From Acidimicrobiia bacterium (GTDB taxonomy: Bacteria > Actinomycetota > Acidimicrobiia > Acidimicrobiales > AC-14), in the NCBI GenBank assembly GCA_019243595.1, contig JAFAUA010000226.1:1-22070 (forward strand): 22,070 nucleotides of DNA, written 5' to 3'. Shown piece after piece: positions 21,126 through 22,070 of the stretch. Positions within the stretch are counted from its first letter, which is position 1, and the number at the start of each line of letters is the position of its first letter. Position numbers and translations under genes: made by a program. Below the pieces are notes generated by a model. That model ran no database searches and was not told the origin of the DNA. It saw nothing but the letters and a program-made list of their open reading frames with translations.

Positions 21126-22070
21126 CAGGACTTCGGCGGGAGGACCCGGAGGCCGAGCTCGTCGAGCTGCTTCTGGTCGAGGGGGGCGGGCGCGCCGGTG
21201 AGAGGGTCGGCGCCCGACTGGGTCTTCGGGAAAGCGATGACCTCCCGGATGTTGTCCTCGCCGGCGAGGATGGCGGCCAGGCGGTCGATGCCGAAGGCGA
21301 AGCCGGCGTGCGGCGGCGCCCCGTATCGGAAGGCGTCGAGCAGGAAGCCGAACCGCTCCTGGGCGCGCTCGGGGTCGATGCCGAGCAGGCTGAAGATCTT
21401 CTGCTGGATGTCGGCCCGGTGGATTCGGACGCTGCCCGACCCGAGCTCCCACCCGTTCAGCACGAGGTCGTAGGCCTGGGAGCGCACGCTGAGCGGCTCC
21501 GACTCCATCTTCTCGATGTCGTCGGGGTGGGGCATGGTGAACGGGTGGTGGGCCGGCATCGGCCGGCCGGCGTCGTCGAGGCCCTCGAACAACGGGAAGT
21601 CTGTGACCCAGAGGTAGTGGAGTCCACCCTCGTACACGGGCGGGCGTCCGAGCTCGAGGCGCAGACGTCCGAGGATCGTGCGCACCAGCGGCCGCTCGTC
21701 GGCGATCACAAGAATGAGGTCGCCCGGCTCGGCGTTCATCGCAAGGCGGAGCGCGTCCTGCTCCTGTTCGCTGAGGAACTTGGTGAGCTGGCCTTCCAGC
21801 GCGTCCTCGCGAACGCGGAACCAGGCCAGGCCCTTGGCTCCCCACTGCTTGCACATGTCGGTGAGGGCGTCGACCCGATTGCGACTGATGTCGCCCTCCC
21901 CTTTGGCGAGGATGCCTTTGATGCACGACGCCTTGAACGCGTTCGCCTCGGTGCCCGCGAAGACCTCGGTGAGCTCGACTAGCTCCATGCCGAAGCGAAC
22001 GTCGGGTTTGTCGCTGCCGTATCGCTCGGCCGCCTCCTCCCAGGAGATCCGGGCGAACTCCGGCGGCCGC
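21125..22070 (-). CDS. aspS: Aspartyl-tRNA synthetase, C-terminal part
   Basis: The gene continues past the right edge; the last 314 residues are visible, beginning RPPEFARISWEEAAERYGSD, which follows motif 2 in bacterial AspRS. Next is the bacterial GAD insertion domain (about FKASCIKGILAKGEGD to EGGLHYLWVTDFPLFE), then HHPFTMPH, the region YDLVLNGWELGSGSVRIH, and motif 3 in HAGFAFGIDRLAAILAG, ending IREVIAFPKTQSG. The enzyme charges tRNA-Asp. Whether it is the non-discriminating form, which also charges tRNA-Asn, cannot be judged from this part. The internal ATG at 21988 is not the start, because conserved sequence continues upstream of it. It is the most upstream visible gene of the housekeeping run. 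Confidence 0.95.
   Translation of the reverse strand, partial: RPPEFARISWEEAAERYGSDKPDVRFGMELVELTEVFAGTEANAFKASCIKGILAKGEGDISRNRVDALTDMCKQWGAKGLAWFRVREDALEGQLTKFLSEQEQDALRLAMNAEPGDLILVIADERPLVRTILGRLRLELGRPPVYEGGLHYLWVTDFPLFEGLDDAGRPMPAHHPFTMPHPDDIEKMESEPLSVRSQAYDLVLNGWELGSGSVRIHRADIQQKIFSLLGIDPERAQERFGFLLDAFRYGAPPHAGFAFGIDRLAAILAGEDNIREVIAFPKTQSGADPLTGAPAPLDQKQLDELGLRVLPPKS

Noticed and set aside
21126..21926. Upstream extension of the rarA frame
   Set aside because: It would overlap aspS out of frame. The ATG at 21125 gives the family N-terminus and a TGATG junction.

Overview
The window is a dense, GC-rich stretch with many GTG starts, 1-4 bp gene overlaps and almost no spacer. It looks like an actinobacterial chromosome, probably Acidimicrobiia or a close relative. 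That is an inference from the gene order aspS-rarA-DUF948-DUF6167-alaS-ruvX-mltG-aroE, from the DUF6457 gene, and from a pilB-pilT-pilC set led by a DUF4388 gene. Both ends cut a gene. I see no tRNA, rRNA, CRISPR array, insertion sequence, attachment site or replication origin, and no gene with an obvious frameshift. The longest stretch without a gene is about 104 bp (14100-14203).

Left third (1-8305) is a formate/molybdenum-cofactor region. A plus-strand operon encodes the C-terminal part of a molybdopterin formate dehydrogenase catalytic subunit, its four-cluster iron-sulfur subunit, an NrfD-type membrane subunit and an MscS-type channel. Facing it on the minus strand are a small DUF6457 gene and a formate/nitrite (FNT) channel. 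Then come plus-strand fdhD (sulfuration of the cofactor for formate dehydrogenase), a PlsC-like acyltransferase and an SRPBCC protein, then minus-strand mobA and plus-strand moaA. Together they can import or export formate, oxidise it at the membrane and make the bis-MGD cofactor. The short transcription units alternate in direction. Divergent pairs are 18-19 bp apart and convergent pairs overlap at their 3' ends. fdhD and moaA each have a TAGGYT box 6-7 bp before the start codon, which suggests leaderless mRNAs.

Middle (8382-14099, minus strand) is a type IV pilus motor operon: a DUF4388 protein with a long acidic linker, the assembly ATPase PilB, a PilT retraction ATPase with an unusual extra N-terminal domain, and the platform protein PilC. 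No pilin, PilM/N/O/Q or prepilin peptidase gene follows, because the operon ends at an imperfect 51-bp palindrome facing moaA.

Right third (14204-22070, minus strand) is a housekeeping run in transcription order: aspS (partial), rarA, DUF948, DUF6167, alaS, ruvX, mltG, aroE. Most junctions overlap by 1-4 bp. The 35-bp gap before alaS is exceptional: a 10-bp-stem inverted repeat encloses a candidate -10 box and ends 5 nt before the start codon. This is a plausible terminator, attenuator or self-regulatory operator.

Nothing here is clearly a new defence or mobile system. The items most worth checking are the alaS leader, the TAGGYT leaderless promoters of the molybdenum genes, the PilT fusion, and the MscS gene inside a formate dehydrogenase operon.
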